DNA of 64,000 bases from Zwartia panacis (GCF_030410395.1 NZ_JAUHHF010000013.1:32544-96543), one strand, 5' to 3'. Shown: positions 32,631-41,846, numbered from the stretch's first letter. Program-made: numbers and translations. The notes: generated by a model from the sequence alone, not told the origin.

Positions 32631-33992
32631 ATGACAAACATCACGCGTGACCTCGGTGAGTTCGCCGCCAGCCTGAGATATGACCAAATTCCCGCGGCCG
32701 CGCTGGATGTCATCCATACAGGTTTTGCCGACTGTGTGGGCGTCATGCTAGCTGGACGTGACGAGCCGCCGACACAGATCTTGACGCAAGTGCTTGCTCC
32801 GCCACCCGGTCCCGCGACGCTTGTATTCGGCTCCAGAACGGCGAGCGCCACAGACGCGGCATGGATTAATGGAGTGGCAGCCCACGCGCTCGATTTCGAT
32901 GATGTCGCGATCAAAGGTCACCCAAGCACTGTGCTCGTGCCGGCAATTTTGGCTGAGGCGCAAGCGCTCGGTTCGACGGGCGAAGAGATGGTGGTCGCGT
33001 ATGCCGTTGGCTACGAGGTCTGGGCGGAGCTCGCCCGACGTGATCCCGACCACTATCACACCAAAGGTTGGCACCCGACTGGCATCCTGGGCTCTATCGG
33101 TGCGGCTGCAGCGTGCGCTTCGTTGAACAAGCTCAACGCTGAACAGTGCGCGATGGCGATCTCATTAGGCGCTTCGCAGAGCGCGGGGATCATGGCCAAC
33201 TTCGGCACGATGACTAAACCTTTTCATGCGGGTCGTTCTGCTCAATCAGGTGTCTTGGCGGCACGTCTAGCCAAGGCGGGTTTTACTTCATCACTGGATG
33301 CGCTCGAACATCCTCAAGGCTTCTTGTCCGCGGTATCACCCGAGATGCGGTTTGATGTGAGTTCGCCTGTCGAAGCCGGAAAAAAATGGAAGCTGACCGT
33401 CAGCAAGCTCTCTGTAAAGAAATATCCACTTTGCTTTTGCACGCATCGTGCACTCGATGGCATGCTCGATCTGGTCGCGGAGAAAAAATTCAAGCCAGAG
33501 GAGATTGAAAGCATCAGTGCCCGGACAAGTTTGCGTAACACCAAAGTGCTGCGTAATCACAATCCTCAAACTGGACTCGAAGCCAAGTTCAGTATGGAGT
33601 TTGCGATGGCTTCGTGTGTGGTGGCCGAGCGCGCGGGTTTGACAGAATTGGTCGATGATTTTGTCCAGCGCAAGGACATCCAGGATTTGATGAAAAAAGT
33701 GTCTGTCGAAGCTGATGAGACTGAACACCCCAATCTGCCTGGTTATTCTCCATTCGACCAGATCACAGTTAAGCTTAAAAATGGGCAGGTCATCAAAAGT
33801 CGCGAAGTGGTGGCAGTACGTGGCGGTCCAGATTTACCGCTTAGCCGTGAGCATTTATGGAGCAAGTTCGAGGACTGTGCCCGCGTGGGGAAAATTGAGT
33901 TTTCCGCACAGAGCCTGTTCGATGCGTTGATGTCCCTTGAAAAGGTCGCCAAGGTATCGGATTTGCCTGGTTTAGGTTCGGGGAAAAAATAA
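32631..33992 (+). CDS. MmgE/PrpD family protein
   Basis: This 453-residue protein belongs to the MmgE/PrpD family, which includes 2-methylcitrate dehydratase and cis-aconitate decarboxylase. The N-terminal helical domain carries AAHALDFDDVAIKGHPSTVL, the segment around the active-site Asp and His. HPTGILGSIGAAAACA and MTKPFHAGRSAQSGVLAARL are further family signatures. Residues from about 270 form the second domain. It shares a promoter with the HMGL-like gene, so a hydroxy-acid dehydration or isomerisation step linked to lyase cleavage is plausible. A double hairpin terminator follows. Confidence 0.9.
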   Translation: MTNITRDLGEFAASLRYDQIPAAALDVIHTGFADCVGVMLAGRDEPPTQILTQVLAPPPGPATLVFGSRTASATDAAWINGVAAHALDFDDVAIKGHPSTVLVPAILAEAQALGSTGEEMVVAYAVGYEVWAELARRDPDHYHTKGWHPTGILGSIGAAAACASLNKLNAEQCAMAISLGASQSAGIMANFGTMTKPFHAGRSAQSGVLAARLAKAGFTSSLDALEHPQGFLSAVSPEMRFDVSSPVEAGKKWKLTVSKLSVKKYPLCFCTHRALDGMLDLVAEKKFKPEEIESISARTSLRNTKVLRNHNPQTGLEAKFSMEFAMASCVVAERAGLTELVDDFVQRKDIQDLMKKVSVEADETEHPNLPGYSPFDQITVKLKNGQVIKSREVVAVRGGPDLPLSREHLWSKFEDCARVGKIEFSAQSLFDALMSLEKVAKVSDLPGLGSGKK

Positions 33993-34003
33993 TAAATAGG
34001 CTG

Positions 34004-34059
34004 GGATCAGTTTGCTGATCCAATTGAAAAGGGGATTGATTAATCAATCCCCTTTTTTT
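34004..34059 (+). terminator. Double hairpin terminator, second part bidirectional
   Basis: The first hairpin is GGATCAG (34004-34010) with CTGATCC (34015-34021) and a TTTG loop. The second is a perfect 22-bp palindrome at 34031-34052 (arms GGGGATTGATT / AATCAATCCCC), flanked by AAAA before and seven T after. The A and T flanks allow termination from both the MmgE/PrpD gene (plus) and the dienelactone hydrolase gene (minus). Confidence 0.9.
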
Positions 34060-34079
34060 ATCAAATCAGTATGCAGGCG

Positions 34080-34748
34080 TTAACCGACGTACTTTCTGAT
34101 CATGCCAAGGGTACGCTCGCGCGCAAGTTTGGCGGCCTCGGCATTGTATGAACCGCGATGGTCGCAGTTAAATCCGTGATCGGCAGGATAGAAAAACGCC
34201 TGTTCGTTAGGATAGGCTGCAACCACTGCTTTGGCTTTTTCCATAGGGATGGATTGATCAGTTTCGCCGAAATGAAACATGACCGGGCAGAGGGGTTTCT
34301 CATTCAAGAAATTGGGGATGCCACCGCCGTAATAGGGCGCGGAACAGCTAAAGCCCGGAACGCGACTCGCGGCAAGCCAGGCGACCACGCCACCCCAGCA
34401 ATAGCCAACGATCGCAGCTTTACCCGCAGATTTTCCAAACTCGAGGACCGCTGCGACATCCATCATCGCATGATCGAAGCTCATTTTTTTCATGACTTCG
34501 ACGCCAGCCATAATTTCAGGCTGCGAGTAACCCGTGTCGTACTTGCGTTGCACGCGATCAAACAAGGCGGGTGCAACAGTCAGGTAACCATCGGCGGCAT
34601 AGCCATCCGCAACGGATTGAATATGCTTGTTGATACCGAAGATCTCCGGTGCGATCACGACCAGACCTCGTGGTTGACCGGCAGGCTCTGCGACATACGC
34701 GTCAAAGGTGTGACCATCGGATGCCTTGAGCTGAATTGTCTTACCCAT
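34080..34748 (-). CDS. Dienelactone hydrolase family protein
   Basis: This is an alpha/beta hydrolase of the DLH family, 222 residues, without signal peptide. The triad is visible: nucleophile Cys117 in GYCWGGVVAW, Asp164 in GETDQSIP and His191 in PADHGFNCD. EIFGINKHIQSVADGYAADG is the typical N-terminal segment. A Cys nucleophile makes it a genuine DLH-type enzyme rather than a serine esterase. It stands alone between a strong bidirectional terminator and a divergent binding-protein-like gene. The substrate is unknown. Confidence 0.92.
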   Translation of the reverse strand: MGKTIQLKASDGHTFDAYVAEPAGQPRGLVVIAPEIFGINKHIQSVADGYAADGYLTVAPALFDRVQRKYDTGYSQPEIMAGVEVMKKMSFDHAMMDVAAVLEFGKSAGKAAIVGYCWGGVVAWLAASRVPGFSCSAPYYGGGIPNFLNEKPLCPVMFHFGETDQSIPMEKAKAVVAAYPNEQAFFYPADHGFNCDHRGSYNAEAAKLARERTLGMIRKYVG

Positions 34749-34843
34749 TTTTATCTCCTTTTTGAAAAGCTATGAAATTATATGCAATTAACTGCTAGTC
34801 TTCATGATTTGTTTGAGTCGAATTTCAGACTGGAGTATTGGGT

Positions 34844-35557
34844 ATGTCAGACGATTTTGTAAAGGTATTGGCGCCGACTGGGCGTCTGAGGGTGGGCTTG
34901 TATCCAGGGAGTCCCGGTTCGTTGATGGTGGGTGACACGCCTGACAAGAATAGAGGCCTTGGATTTGAGCTTGGCCGTGCCTTTGCCCAATTTTTGGACG
35001 TGCCCTTCGAGCCAATTATTTTTGCGACAAATGGGGAAATATTGGCTCAGGCAAAAAATGATCAGCTCGATTTTGTTTTCGTGAACGCCACCCCTGTCAG
35101 GGCCGAGTATCTCGCATTGGCCGAACCCTTGCTGTTCACGGATCAAACCTACTTGGTTGGAGCGCATTGCCCAATTCAAACAATCACACAGATTGATGCA
35201 AAGGGTGTTCGAATTGGTGTGTCAGCGGGCAGCACTTCCGAAGCGACGCTTCCTAAACTCTTGTCAAAAGCAAGCATCGTTTCCACCCACAGCCTGGAAG
35301 AGGTCACTTGTTTATTGAAAGAGGGTGGTCTCGATGCATTTGCAACAAATAAAGCGATACTGTCCGAACTTGCGGATCAAATAGAGGGCGCGCGCATCCT
35401 TGATGGCGCCTGGGGTCGTGAAAGTATCGCAATCGGCATACCCAAAAGACGTGCTCAGGCTCTGCCCGTAGTCACGCGCTTTTGCGCTGTTGTCAAACAG
35501 AACGGTTTACTTGCAGACGCTGTGCGACGCGCGGGTATGCGAGGCGCACAGATCTGA
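34844..35557 (+). CDS. Signal-less family-3 binding-protein-like protein
   Basis: This 237-residue protein has the fold of amino-acid-type ABC binding proteins (SBP family 3). It starts GRLRVGLYPGSPGS, has GLGFELGRAFAQFL and continues FVNATPVRAEYLALAEPLLF, matching the two-lobed pattern. From ATG 34844 there is no signal peptide or lipobox, so it appears cytoplasmic. No transporter gene is adjacent. A related protein with the same feature is encoded at 49942-50661. It might be a sensor or binding domain for a small ligand in the cytoplasm, or use another export route. Confidence 0.8.
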   Translation: MSDDFVKVLAPTGRLRVGLYPGSPGSLMVGDTPDKNRGLGFELGRAFAQFLDVPFEPIIFATNGEILAQAKNDQLDFVFVNATPVRAEYLALAEPLLFTDQTYLVGAHCPIQTITQIDAKGVRIGVSAGSTSEATLPKLLSKASIVSTHSLEEVTCLLKEGGLDAFATNKAILSELADQIEGARILDGAWGRESIAIGIPKRRAQALPVVTRFCAVVKQNGLLADAVRRAGMRGAQI

Positions 35558-35558
35558 A

Positions 35559-36410
35559 TCAGAACGTTTTGGTGAGCGAAATCAAGAAGCCTCCTTTACC
35601 CAGGTTTTGAAGCTGTGGGTTCACGTAAGAGCCATCTTTTGCATTGGTGCCGACGTAAGCCATCGAGCCCGAAAAACCACTCCCGAAATCTTTTGTGATC
35701 CCAAGTTTCCAATCTGTGTACGAAAATAAACTGCTATTGGAGACCTCACCACCCACGAATTTTCCCGCTACGTATTGATAGCCAACGTGTGCATTGAGTG
35801 ACAGTCCCCAAATTCCTGTGTCGTAATTCATGGTGAGATCTGTGTAATTCGAGCCTGCGCTATTGGCGGTCCCGAACAGGGTTGATGCAGCCCAAGAAAA
35901 CTTCAAATATCCTGTGACAGAATCAAATGTAAAGTTCTGCGCAGCATAGAGTTCAGTTGTATTTGGGTTGGTCGCAAATGCAGACAGATTCGTGGTGGGA
36001 TAGTAGTACTGCAAGATACCGACATCGGCGGTAAAACCTTTAGACCACTCGTATTTGTATCCGCCGTAAAAATCCATCTCGATGGGTGCTGAGGCACTGT
36101 TTCCTGCTGCGGACGCTGCGTCTGATATCCAGCTGATTGAAGAGTTCCAGTTACCGATATAAAAGCCGCTGGAATGGGCGTAGTCAAAACCTCCTTGAAT
36201 GGCTGGCCGAAAGTTTGACTGGGAGATCCCGCGGTATCGATAATCGTTTGTCAGCGACAGATTGGCGCTGAAAGGACCGGGGGTCACGACTGCGGTGACG
36301 GGCTCGGCTGTCGCCGGTTGAGTTTGAGCGTAGGCGGTTGAAAGCACGCTTGTGATCGTTATCAATGATGCGACAACACTGATGTTGCTGAGTGTTCGTG
36401 AGTGACTCAT
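35559..36410 (-). CDS. TorF-family (gcw_chp) putative outer-membrane porin
   Basis: This is an outer-membrane beta-barrel protein, 283 residues, of the TIGR02001/TorF type. The signal peptide runs from ATG 36410 to about residue 29 (SVLSTAYAQT). The mature N-terminus has the family hallmark LSLTNDYRYRGISQSNFRPA, then alternating aromatic/polar strands. It ends in KTF, the usual outer-membrane terminal Phe. An upstream start at 36548 would add 46 residues before the signal peptide and is rejected. It probably forms a pore; its substrate and regulation are unknown. Confidence 0.9.
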   Translation of the reverse strand: MSHSRTLSNISVVASLITITSVLSTAYAQTQPATAEPVTAVVTPGPFSANLSLTNDYRYRGISQSNFRPAIQGGFDYAHSSGFYIGNWNSSISWISDAASAAGNSASAPIEMDFYGGYKYEWSKGFTADVGILQYYYPTTNLSAFATNPNTTELYAAQNFTFDSVTGYLKFSWAASTLFGTANSAGSNYTDLTMNYDTGIWGLSLNAHVGYQYVAGKFVGGEVSNSSLFSYTDWKLGITKDFGSGFSGSMAYVGTNAKDGSYVNPQLQNLGKGGFLISLTKTF

Positions 36411-36634
36411 GGTGCCCCCGTGTGTGGAAATCCAGTTGAGTACATACCCAAGCAATATGCATGCCAAGTCATCCATTTGCTCGCGGAACGAGTCAATGAC
36501 TCGCGAGCTCATAGAAAAAATGAAGTATTTGATTTTCCGATGCGCCAAAGATGGGAGCCCGAGCGCGTCATTGTGGTGCGGGGGTAGTATCTGGCTGGCG
36601 AGTCAATCTATTTGCGTCATTTCAGTTATCCATG

Positions 36635-36671
36635 AAAAAGCGCTGCCAGATCTTGAAATCTGGCAGCGCTT
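36635..36671 (-). terminator. Rho-independent terminator of the Bug gene 36701-37699
   Basis: A 14-bp perfect stem (36638-36651 with 36658-36671) has a 6-nt loop. On the minus strand it is followed by TTTTT. This is the only clear structure in the 290-base gap 36411-36700. Confidence 0.92.
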
Positions 36672-36700
36672 GGCTTGCAATGTTTTCGTGTTGTGTGGAC

Positions 36701-37699
36701 TCAGTCCGCAGTCATTTTCGCGCGAATAATCACGTCTTTCCACTTGGCTGTCTCGGACTTGATAAAGGCCGCGTATTGCTCAGGCGTGCTGCCTACGACT
36801 TCAGTCGCGGTATCGACAATGCGCTTGTTGACGTCCGGCATGGCCAGGACAGTCGCCACATCTTTTGAGACCTTGTCGATAATTGCCTTGGGTGTCCCAG
36901 CTGGTGCCATGAAACCAAACCAGGCAGTAATTTCAAAGTCTTTCACGCCACTTTCAATCATCGTGGGGATCTGAGGTTCTGCTGGTGAGCGCTTATCGCT
37001 GGTGATGGCTAATGGACGCAATTTTTGCGAGCGAATGTATGGCAGTAAAACAGGCGTGTTATGGATCAAAATCTCGATCTGTCCACCTAATCCGTCGGTG
37101 GTCATCTGCGCACTAGACTTGTAAGGAATACCAACGAGCTGAATATTTTCAACAAGGTTCAGCAATTCGCCAGTCAAGTGCTGTGTGGTCCCTGGGCCAG
37201 CAGTACCGTAACGCAGTTTGCCAGGATTTTTTCTGGCCAGTGCAATGAGTTCCTGGATGTTGTTTGCCGGTACTGAAGGATGGACGGTAATCCAGTTAGG
37301 CGTTTTAGTGGCAAGACTCACTGCGACCAGATCTTTGGCTGGGCTGTAAGGAAGCTTGCCAGGTCCCATCAGGCTTTCTGCAACTGCGATCGGACCGATC
37401 GTGTTGTAAAGAAATGTATAACCATCAGGAGCGGCTTTGGCGACACGGTCTGCGCCAATAATTCCGCCGGCGCCAACAACGTTTTCGACCACGACCGACT
37501 GTCCCCACATCTCGGAAAGTTTTTGGCTGATGAGGCGAATTTGACCGTCAGGCGCGCTGCCTGGAGGTGCGGGAACAATCATGCGCACTTGCTTTTCAGG
37601 CCATTTGGCTTGAGCGTGAGCGGCACCTGTTGCCACCAAACCGTAGCCAAGCAAGGCGGTGAGTGCGGCTGTCAAACCGCGTTTAAACGTGAATCTCAT
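36701..37699 (-). CDS. Bug/TctC-family periplasmic binding protein
   Basis: This TTT-type binding protein has 332 residues. The signal peptide ends near residue 30 (TGAAHAQAKWP). Family segments are WPEKQVRMIVPAPPGSAPDG, ENVVGAGGIIGADRVAKAAP, YGTAGPGTTQHLTGELLN and VGIPYKSSAQMTTDGLGGQI. No tctA or tctB is adjacent, so it is an orphan Bug protein, as is common in Bordetella relatives. It lies downstream of the CoA-transferase of block 3 but has its own intergenic inverted repeat and terminator, so it is probably separately regulated. Confidence 0.92.
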   Translation of the reverse strand: MRFTFKRGLTAALTALLGYGLVATGAAHAQAKWPEKQVRMIVPAPPGSAPDGQIRLISQKLSEMWGQSVVVENVVGAGGIIGADRVAKAAPDGYTFLYNTIGPIAVAESLMGPGKLPYSPAKDLVAVSLATKTPNWITVHPSVPANNIQELIALARKNPGKLRYGTAGPGTTQHLTGELLNLVENIQLVGIPYKSSAQMTTDGLGGQIEILIHNTPVLLPYIRSQKLRPLAITSDKRSPAEPQIPTMIESGVKDFEITAWFGFMAPAGTPKAIIDKVSKDVATVLAMPDVNKRIVDTATEVVGSTPEQYAAFIKSETAKWKDVIIRAKMTAD

Positions 37700-37719
37700 G
37701 GTGATCGTCTCCTGATGAT

Positions 37720-37747
37720 ATTAGAATTTTCCATACCCCATTCTAAT
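37720..37747. promoter_or_regulatory. Inverted repeat ATTAGAAT / ATTCTAAT upstream of the Bug gene
   Basis: Perfect 8-bp arms (37720-37727 and 37740-37747) have a 12-base spacer, and arm centres are exactly 20 bp apart, two helical turns. It lies 21 bases before the Bug start codon. A candidate operator for a dimeric regulator. Confidence 0.45.
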
Positions 37748-37840
37748 CAAGTCGCAAGCAGCGTTGTCCCATCGCTTTCCCTAGATTGCTCTAAGTATAT
37801 TTATGCTAGTTTTTCTCAGATAGAGGTAGAAGATTCGTTG

Positions 37841-39019
37841 TCAAATCTGAGGTGATCGAATGATTTCGTCGTTGTGCTCACCGAGTTTCGGTGGACGGCG
37901 ACCGATGCTCCCTGGCGTGTCTGACAGCTTGATCGGGATACCCAGACCCTGATAGTCTGGACGTGAGATCACCATCTCGCGCGCCAGAGCATGGGGTTGT
38001 TGTAAGGCTTCCGGAATCGTGTTGACGGGACCCGCCGGCACTCCGGCGGCCATCAGTGCCTCGCAAAGTGCTGCCTTGGAAAAGTTTTGGAGTGCAAGTG
38101 CGAGCTCTCTGCGCAATGCCTGCCTGTTGGCCATACGCGTCGTATTCGTCTCGAAGAGAGGATTTTCGCTGAGATCCGCGCGGTCGATCAGTTTGCAAAA
38201 GCGCTCAAATTGCGTGTCATTGACGATGCCCAAGAACATCTGTCCATCGCTCACATCAAAACGGTCGTAGGTGGCGATATTGGGGTGCGCGCTGCCGCTC
38301 AGGGTGGGCTCTTTGCCCGATACCATCCAGTTCACCCCCTGAGGAATCAGCATGCTGAGGGCGGTATCGAAAAGCGTCGCGTCAACACGCTGTCCGCGCC
38401 CCGTGCGCTGGCGTGCGAGTAGAGCCATCAACACACCTGAAAAGGCTGTGTAGCCAGTCATCTGGTCGACGATCGGAACGCCCACACGTGTCGGGCCAGA
38501 TTGAGAGTCGCCGTTGATACTCATGACGCCGCACATTGCCTGGAGAACGGCGTCATAACCGGGCAGGCCGCCGAGAGGGCCGTTCTTGCCAAAGCCAGAG
38601 ATACTGCAATACACCAAGCGAGGAAATTTTTCAGCGAGAGATGTTTCGAATCCTAGTCCCCATTTTTCCATTGTGCCGGGCAAGAAATTTTCAATCAGTA
38701 CGTCTGCATCAATGAGTAGCTCATGAATAATTTGCTGGTCATGAGGCTGGGATAAGTCCAGACATACACCTCGTTTGCCGCGATTCAACGCGGAAAAGTA
38801 GGCTGCTTGACCTGGCTCGACGAAGGGGGGGCCAAGTCTTCTCGTCTCGTCGCCTTGCGCGGATTCAACCTTGATGACATCAGCCCCATGGTCAGACAGC
38901 ATCTGCGCGCAGAAAGGACCCGCGACGACTCGCGAGAGATCTAAAACGCGAACACCAGCCAGTGCACCTGTACTTTGAGAAGGATCAAGCCAGGCATGCG
39001 GTGTTAGATGTTCGCTCAT
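37841..39019 (-). CDS. CaiB/BaiF family CoA-transferase
   Basis: This class III CoA-transferase has 392 residues from ATG 39019. The signatures are LAGVRVLDLSRVVAGPFCAQ, SDHGADVIKVESAQGDETRR and NRGKRGVCLDLSQP. The catalytic Asp is Asp156 in GLPGYDAVLQAMCG. PPKLGEHNDEIIRS ends the protein. It follows the fused MaoC gene by 4 bases, so the two are coupled. Block 3 (ligase, dehydratase, CoA-transferase) parallels block 1 but has single, intact versions of both enzymes. Confidence 0.92.
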   Translation of the reverse strand: MSEHLTPHAWLDPSQSTGALAGVRVLDLSRVVAGPFCAQMLSDHGADVIKVESAQGDETRRLGPPFVEPGQAAYFSALNRGKRGVCLDLSQPHDQQIIHELLIDADVLIENFLPGTMEKWGLGFETSLAEKFPRLVYCSISGFGKNGPLGGLPGYDAVLQAMCGVMSINGDSQSGPTRVGVPIVDQMTGYTAFSGVLMALLARQRTGRGQRVDATLFDTALSMLIPQGVNWMVSGKEPTLSGSAHPNIATYDRFDVSDGQMFLGIVNDTQFERFCKLIDRADLSENPLFETNTTRMANRQALRRELALALQNFSKAALCEALMAAGVPAGPVNTIPEALQQPHALAREMVISRPDYQGLGIPIKLSDTPGSIGRRPPKLGEHNDEIIRSPQI

Positions 39020-39023
39020 TTTA

Positions 39024-40169
39024 TTATCCGCGGCTGGGAAGTTCGACAATACCTGAGCCCAGAACCGACAGCTCATCGTTTTGATTATGGGCTTCTTGGG
39101 AAATTTCCACGAGGTGACGATTGCCTTCTTTATATTTGCGTACGACTTTGGCTTTGATAAAGATCATATCGCCTTCAGGGTTGTGCCGTCTAATTTTGCA
39201 CTCCGCTTTGCGTAAAAATCCATCGTCACCCATCCAGTTCGTCAACTGATGCATCAACCATGAGCTTCGCTCCGGACCGTAGTCGTAAGCGCCGGGGGCG
39301 CCGACTTCGAGTGCGAAGTCCTCCTCCCAGTGCACACGCTCAGGTACATCTGGAATACCAAAACGGTTTTTGATTCCAACGCCTGGATGTGCGTCAATCA
39401 ATTGCCATGCGAGCTTGTTCGCGCGAATATAAAGGCCACCCCATCCCTGAGCATAAGCAATGAACCCAGTGACGGTCATCGGACCTTTGAACAAGACAGG
39501 AAGCGCTTCTCCCTCGGTGACATCTTCCCAGTAGCGAGTATTGGCACCGCGGACCTCCTCATGGGCGTAAAGTTTGTATGCTTCTTGAATCTGTTCATCC
39601 GAATAAGTGACATGGCCTTTCTCATGGACGGATTTGTACTTCGTGCCTTTTTCTCTGGCGTGGTCTCGTTCGGTACGAAAGCACCATGTATCCGCTTCCG
39701 CCAGTTTGTCCCCGGTCTGATTAAAAAAATCGACGTGGTAGATTTGTTGAATCGCTTTGCCAGCGAAACGCGTTTCATGCTCGATGCAGTCTTTCAGATA
39801 AGACTCCGTGCTGATCGTGTCATTGCGTTTCGCATATTTGTGCCATGTCCAGTCCGAGCCAGACCACATCGCATGCACGCCGGGTAAACCGCCGACATAA
39901 CCCGAGACAATACGGCTCGTGGAGTATAGGAAACTTGGCAGAGCAACGATACCGCCATGCTTGGTCTTGGCAGCATACTCAGGATCGCACCAAAGGGGGT
40001 TGTCGTCTCCGATGCCGTGGGCGTAGTGACGAATATTGTCGCGTGTGGCTTCGTAGCACCATGGCTCAGCCGTCTGACCTATTTTCACACCGATTCGACG
40101 ACGCAAATCATCCAGTCCTTGTTCGGTGATTTTTGGAAAACTTCTTTGACCTACTGGGGATGATGACAT
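39024..40169 (-). CDS. Two-domain MaoC-type acyl-CoA hydratase/dehydratase
   Basis: This 381-residue protein consists of two hot-dog domains. The N-terminal half (about 1-190) contains YEATRDNIRHYAHGIGDDNP and YAAKTKHGGIVALPSFLYST, the FAS1-like half. The C-terminal half (about 200-375) contains RYWEDVTEGEALPVLFKGPM and WGGLYIRANKLAWQLIDAHP, the MaoC half. The same two halves are encoded by separate genes at 24101-24631 and 23617-24099. It probably hydrates an unsaturated CoA ester. It sits between the ligase and CoA-transferase genes of block 3. Confidence 0.88.
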   Translation of the reverse strand: MSSSPVGQRSFPKITEQGLDDLRRRIGVKIGQTAEPWCYEATRDNIRHYAHGIGDDNPLWCDPEYAAKTKHGGIVALPSFLYSTSRIVSGYVGGLPGVHAMWSGSDWTWHKYAKRNDTISTESYLKDCIEHETRFAGKAIQQIYHVDFFNQTGDKLAEADTWCFRTERDHAREKGTKYKSVHEKGHVTYSDEQIQEAYKLYAHEEVRGANTRYWEDVTEGEALPVLFKGPMTVTGFIAYAQGWGGLYIRANKLAWQLIDAHPGVGIKNRFGIPDVPERVHWEEDFALEVGAPGAYDYGPERSSWLMHQLTNWMGDDGFLRKAECKIRRHNPEGDMIFIKAKVVRKYKEGNRHLVEISQEAHNQNDELSVLGSGIVELPSRG

Positions 40170-40224
40170 GAATGTCTCCAGATGATTTGATGAGATTGAA
40201 TAGATAAAAGATTAGGGATATTGT

Positions 40225-41778
40225 TTAGATTGAACGAGCGGACAGTTCGCGTTCGCGCAATTTTTTGCGATGAACCTTTCCAGCGGGTGTTTTGGGAAGT
40301 TCGGTGACAAATTCAATCTGCCTCGGATACTCATGCTGGCTAAGTCGATTTCGCACCAGATCTTGTATTTCATTGATGAAGACACTGTCGGACTGACGCT
40401 TTGAAACGACAAAGGCTTTGACAGATTGACCGCGAAGCGGATCAGGAATGCCGATCGCAGCAGCCTCGGCAACGTCAGGATGTTTAAGCATGGCATCTTC
40501 GATTTCAACTGCACTCATCGTCCAGCCCGCGGAGATAATGACATCATCCGCGCGCCCACCATGAAAGAAATAACCGTCTTCGTCGGTGCGACCAAGATCC
40601 TTGGTCGGGATCCATTGCCCTTTACGCCAGACTTTGAGTTCCCCCGTCACACCTGCCGGGCAGGGTTGGCCAGCAGCGTCTTGCACCTGGACTTGAGCGC
40701 CTGGAATAGCCTTTCCGAGGGATCCGTGTTTCACGGCGAAATCTGTCGCTCCGGGATAGCTCACCAGAATCACGCCAATTTCGGTGGTGCCATACATGCT
40801 GCACACTCTGATTCCAAAGGTCTGATCAATAAAATCTTCGGTTGCACTATCAATGGGTTCGCCCGTGAATGACATTTTCTCAAGGCTGTATGAGTACTGA
40901 TGCGCGACACCAGCGTTTTTCATCATTCGGTAGTGTGTTGCAGCGGCTGAAATATTGGTGAAGCGATGATCTTGCAAACATTGAAGAAGACGTGGCGCAT
41001 TGAACTTGCCGGCAAATGCACCGACCGTCAGCCCGAGCGCCATGGGCGCAAGCGTGCCGTGCCAGAGCCCATGCCCCCACGCAGGGGACGACGGACACAT
41101 AAAACGATCCCCAGGTCTGAGGCCCGTTCCGTAAAGGGCTGCGACCATCAGCGTGACGATTGAGCGATGTTTATGTTTGACCGCTTCAGGCAGTTCGCGG
41201 GTTGTGCCCGAGGTGTACTGGAAAATAGCATAGTCGTCTGCGCGTGTGCGAGGGGTAAAAGACGTCGGGTAATGTGTCAGGAGTGACATGAATGACGCAT
41301 CTGCCAAGCGTGTGCGTTTGAGTGTGTCCTGATCGACAATGCCGATTTTTTCTTCGTTCGTGATCAACATGGATGGCGCGCAGTCTTTGATGCGAAGTTG
41401 CAAGCCATCGGGTCCGAAGAGTGTGAACAGGGGAACCGCGATCGCTCCCATTTTCATAATGCCGTAAACACATGCATAAAAGGCAAGCGAGGGTTCAAGC
41501 ATGACCGCCACGCGGTCGCCTGGCTTGACTTGCTCTGCCTCCAGGAAGTGAGCGACCTGCGATGAACGCGCCGACAGTTCTCGGTAGCTGATGATTTCAT
41601 CAGGACCCTCAGCACGAGCAACGATCAAGGCCGTTTCATCACGATCCGCATGACGGTCTACGCATTCGTGCGCGATATTGAGCTGGTCACGATCGCCATC
41701 GAATAGTTCCCATAATTTTTCCGAAGAAAAGTATTTTTGTGCATCCGCATACGAGGTGTATTCGGTCAGCCTTTTCAT
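40225..41778 (-). CDS. AMP-binding acyl-CoA synthetase with variant P-loop
   Basis: This ANL-superfamily acid:CoA ligase has 517 residues. The A5 region is SMYGTTEIGVILV, and A7/A8 is KDLGRTDEDGYFFHGGRADD with ISAGWTMSAVEIED. The C-terminal catalytic Lys is in KTPAGKVHRKKL. The P-loop (residues 188-201) reads YTSGTTRELPEAVK, lacking the usual G-x-P-K after SGTT, so ATP handling may differ. It leads block 3, divergent from the IclR gene, under a TTGACA promoter. It probably activates the substrate of the block; the chain type is unknown. Confidence 0.88.
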   Translation of the reverse strand: MKRLTEYTSYADAQKYFSSEKLWELFDGDRDQLNIAHECVDRHADRDETALIVARAEGPDEIISYRELSARSSQVAHFLEAEQVKPGDRVAVMLEPSLAFYACVYGIMKMGAIAVPLFTLFGPDGLQLRIKDCAPSMLITNEEKIGIVDQDTLKRTRLADASFMSLLTHYPTSFTPRTRADDYAIFQYTSGTTRELPEAVKHKHRSIVTLMVAALYGTGLRPGDRFMCPSSPAWGHGLWHGTLAPMALGLTVGAFAGKFNAPRLLQCLQDHRFTNISAAATHYRMMKNAGVAHQYSYSLEKMSFTGEPIDSATEDFIDQTFGIRVCSMYGTTEIGVILVSYPGATDFAVKHGSLGKAIPGAQVQVQDAAGQPCPAGVTGELKVWRKGQWIPTKDLGRTDEDGYFFHGGRADDVIISAGWTMSAVEIEDAMLKHPDVAEAAAIGIPDPLRGQSVKAFVVSKRQSDSVFINEIQDLVRNRLSQHEYPRQIEFVTELPKTPAGKVHRKKLRERELSARSI

Positions 41779-41817
41779 GGGTTGTCTCTACATATCTTTG
41801 AAGTATTTGTTGCAAGC

Positions 41818-41846
41818 AATTTAACGACACCCTAGGTTATTGTCAA
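41818..41846 (-). promoter_or_regulatory. Promoter of the acyl-CoA ligase operon
   Basis: On the minus strand TTGACA (41846-41841) is separated by 17 bases from TAAATT (41823-41818, 4 of 6). It drives the ligase, MaoC and CoA-transferase genes. Confidence 0.55.
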
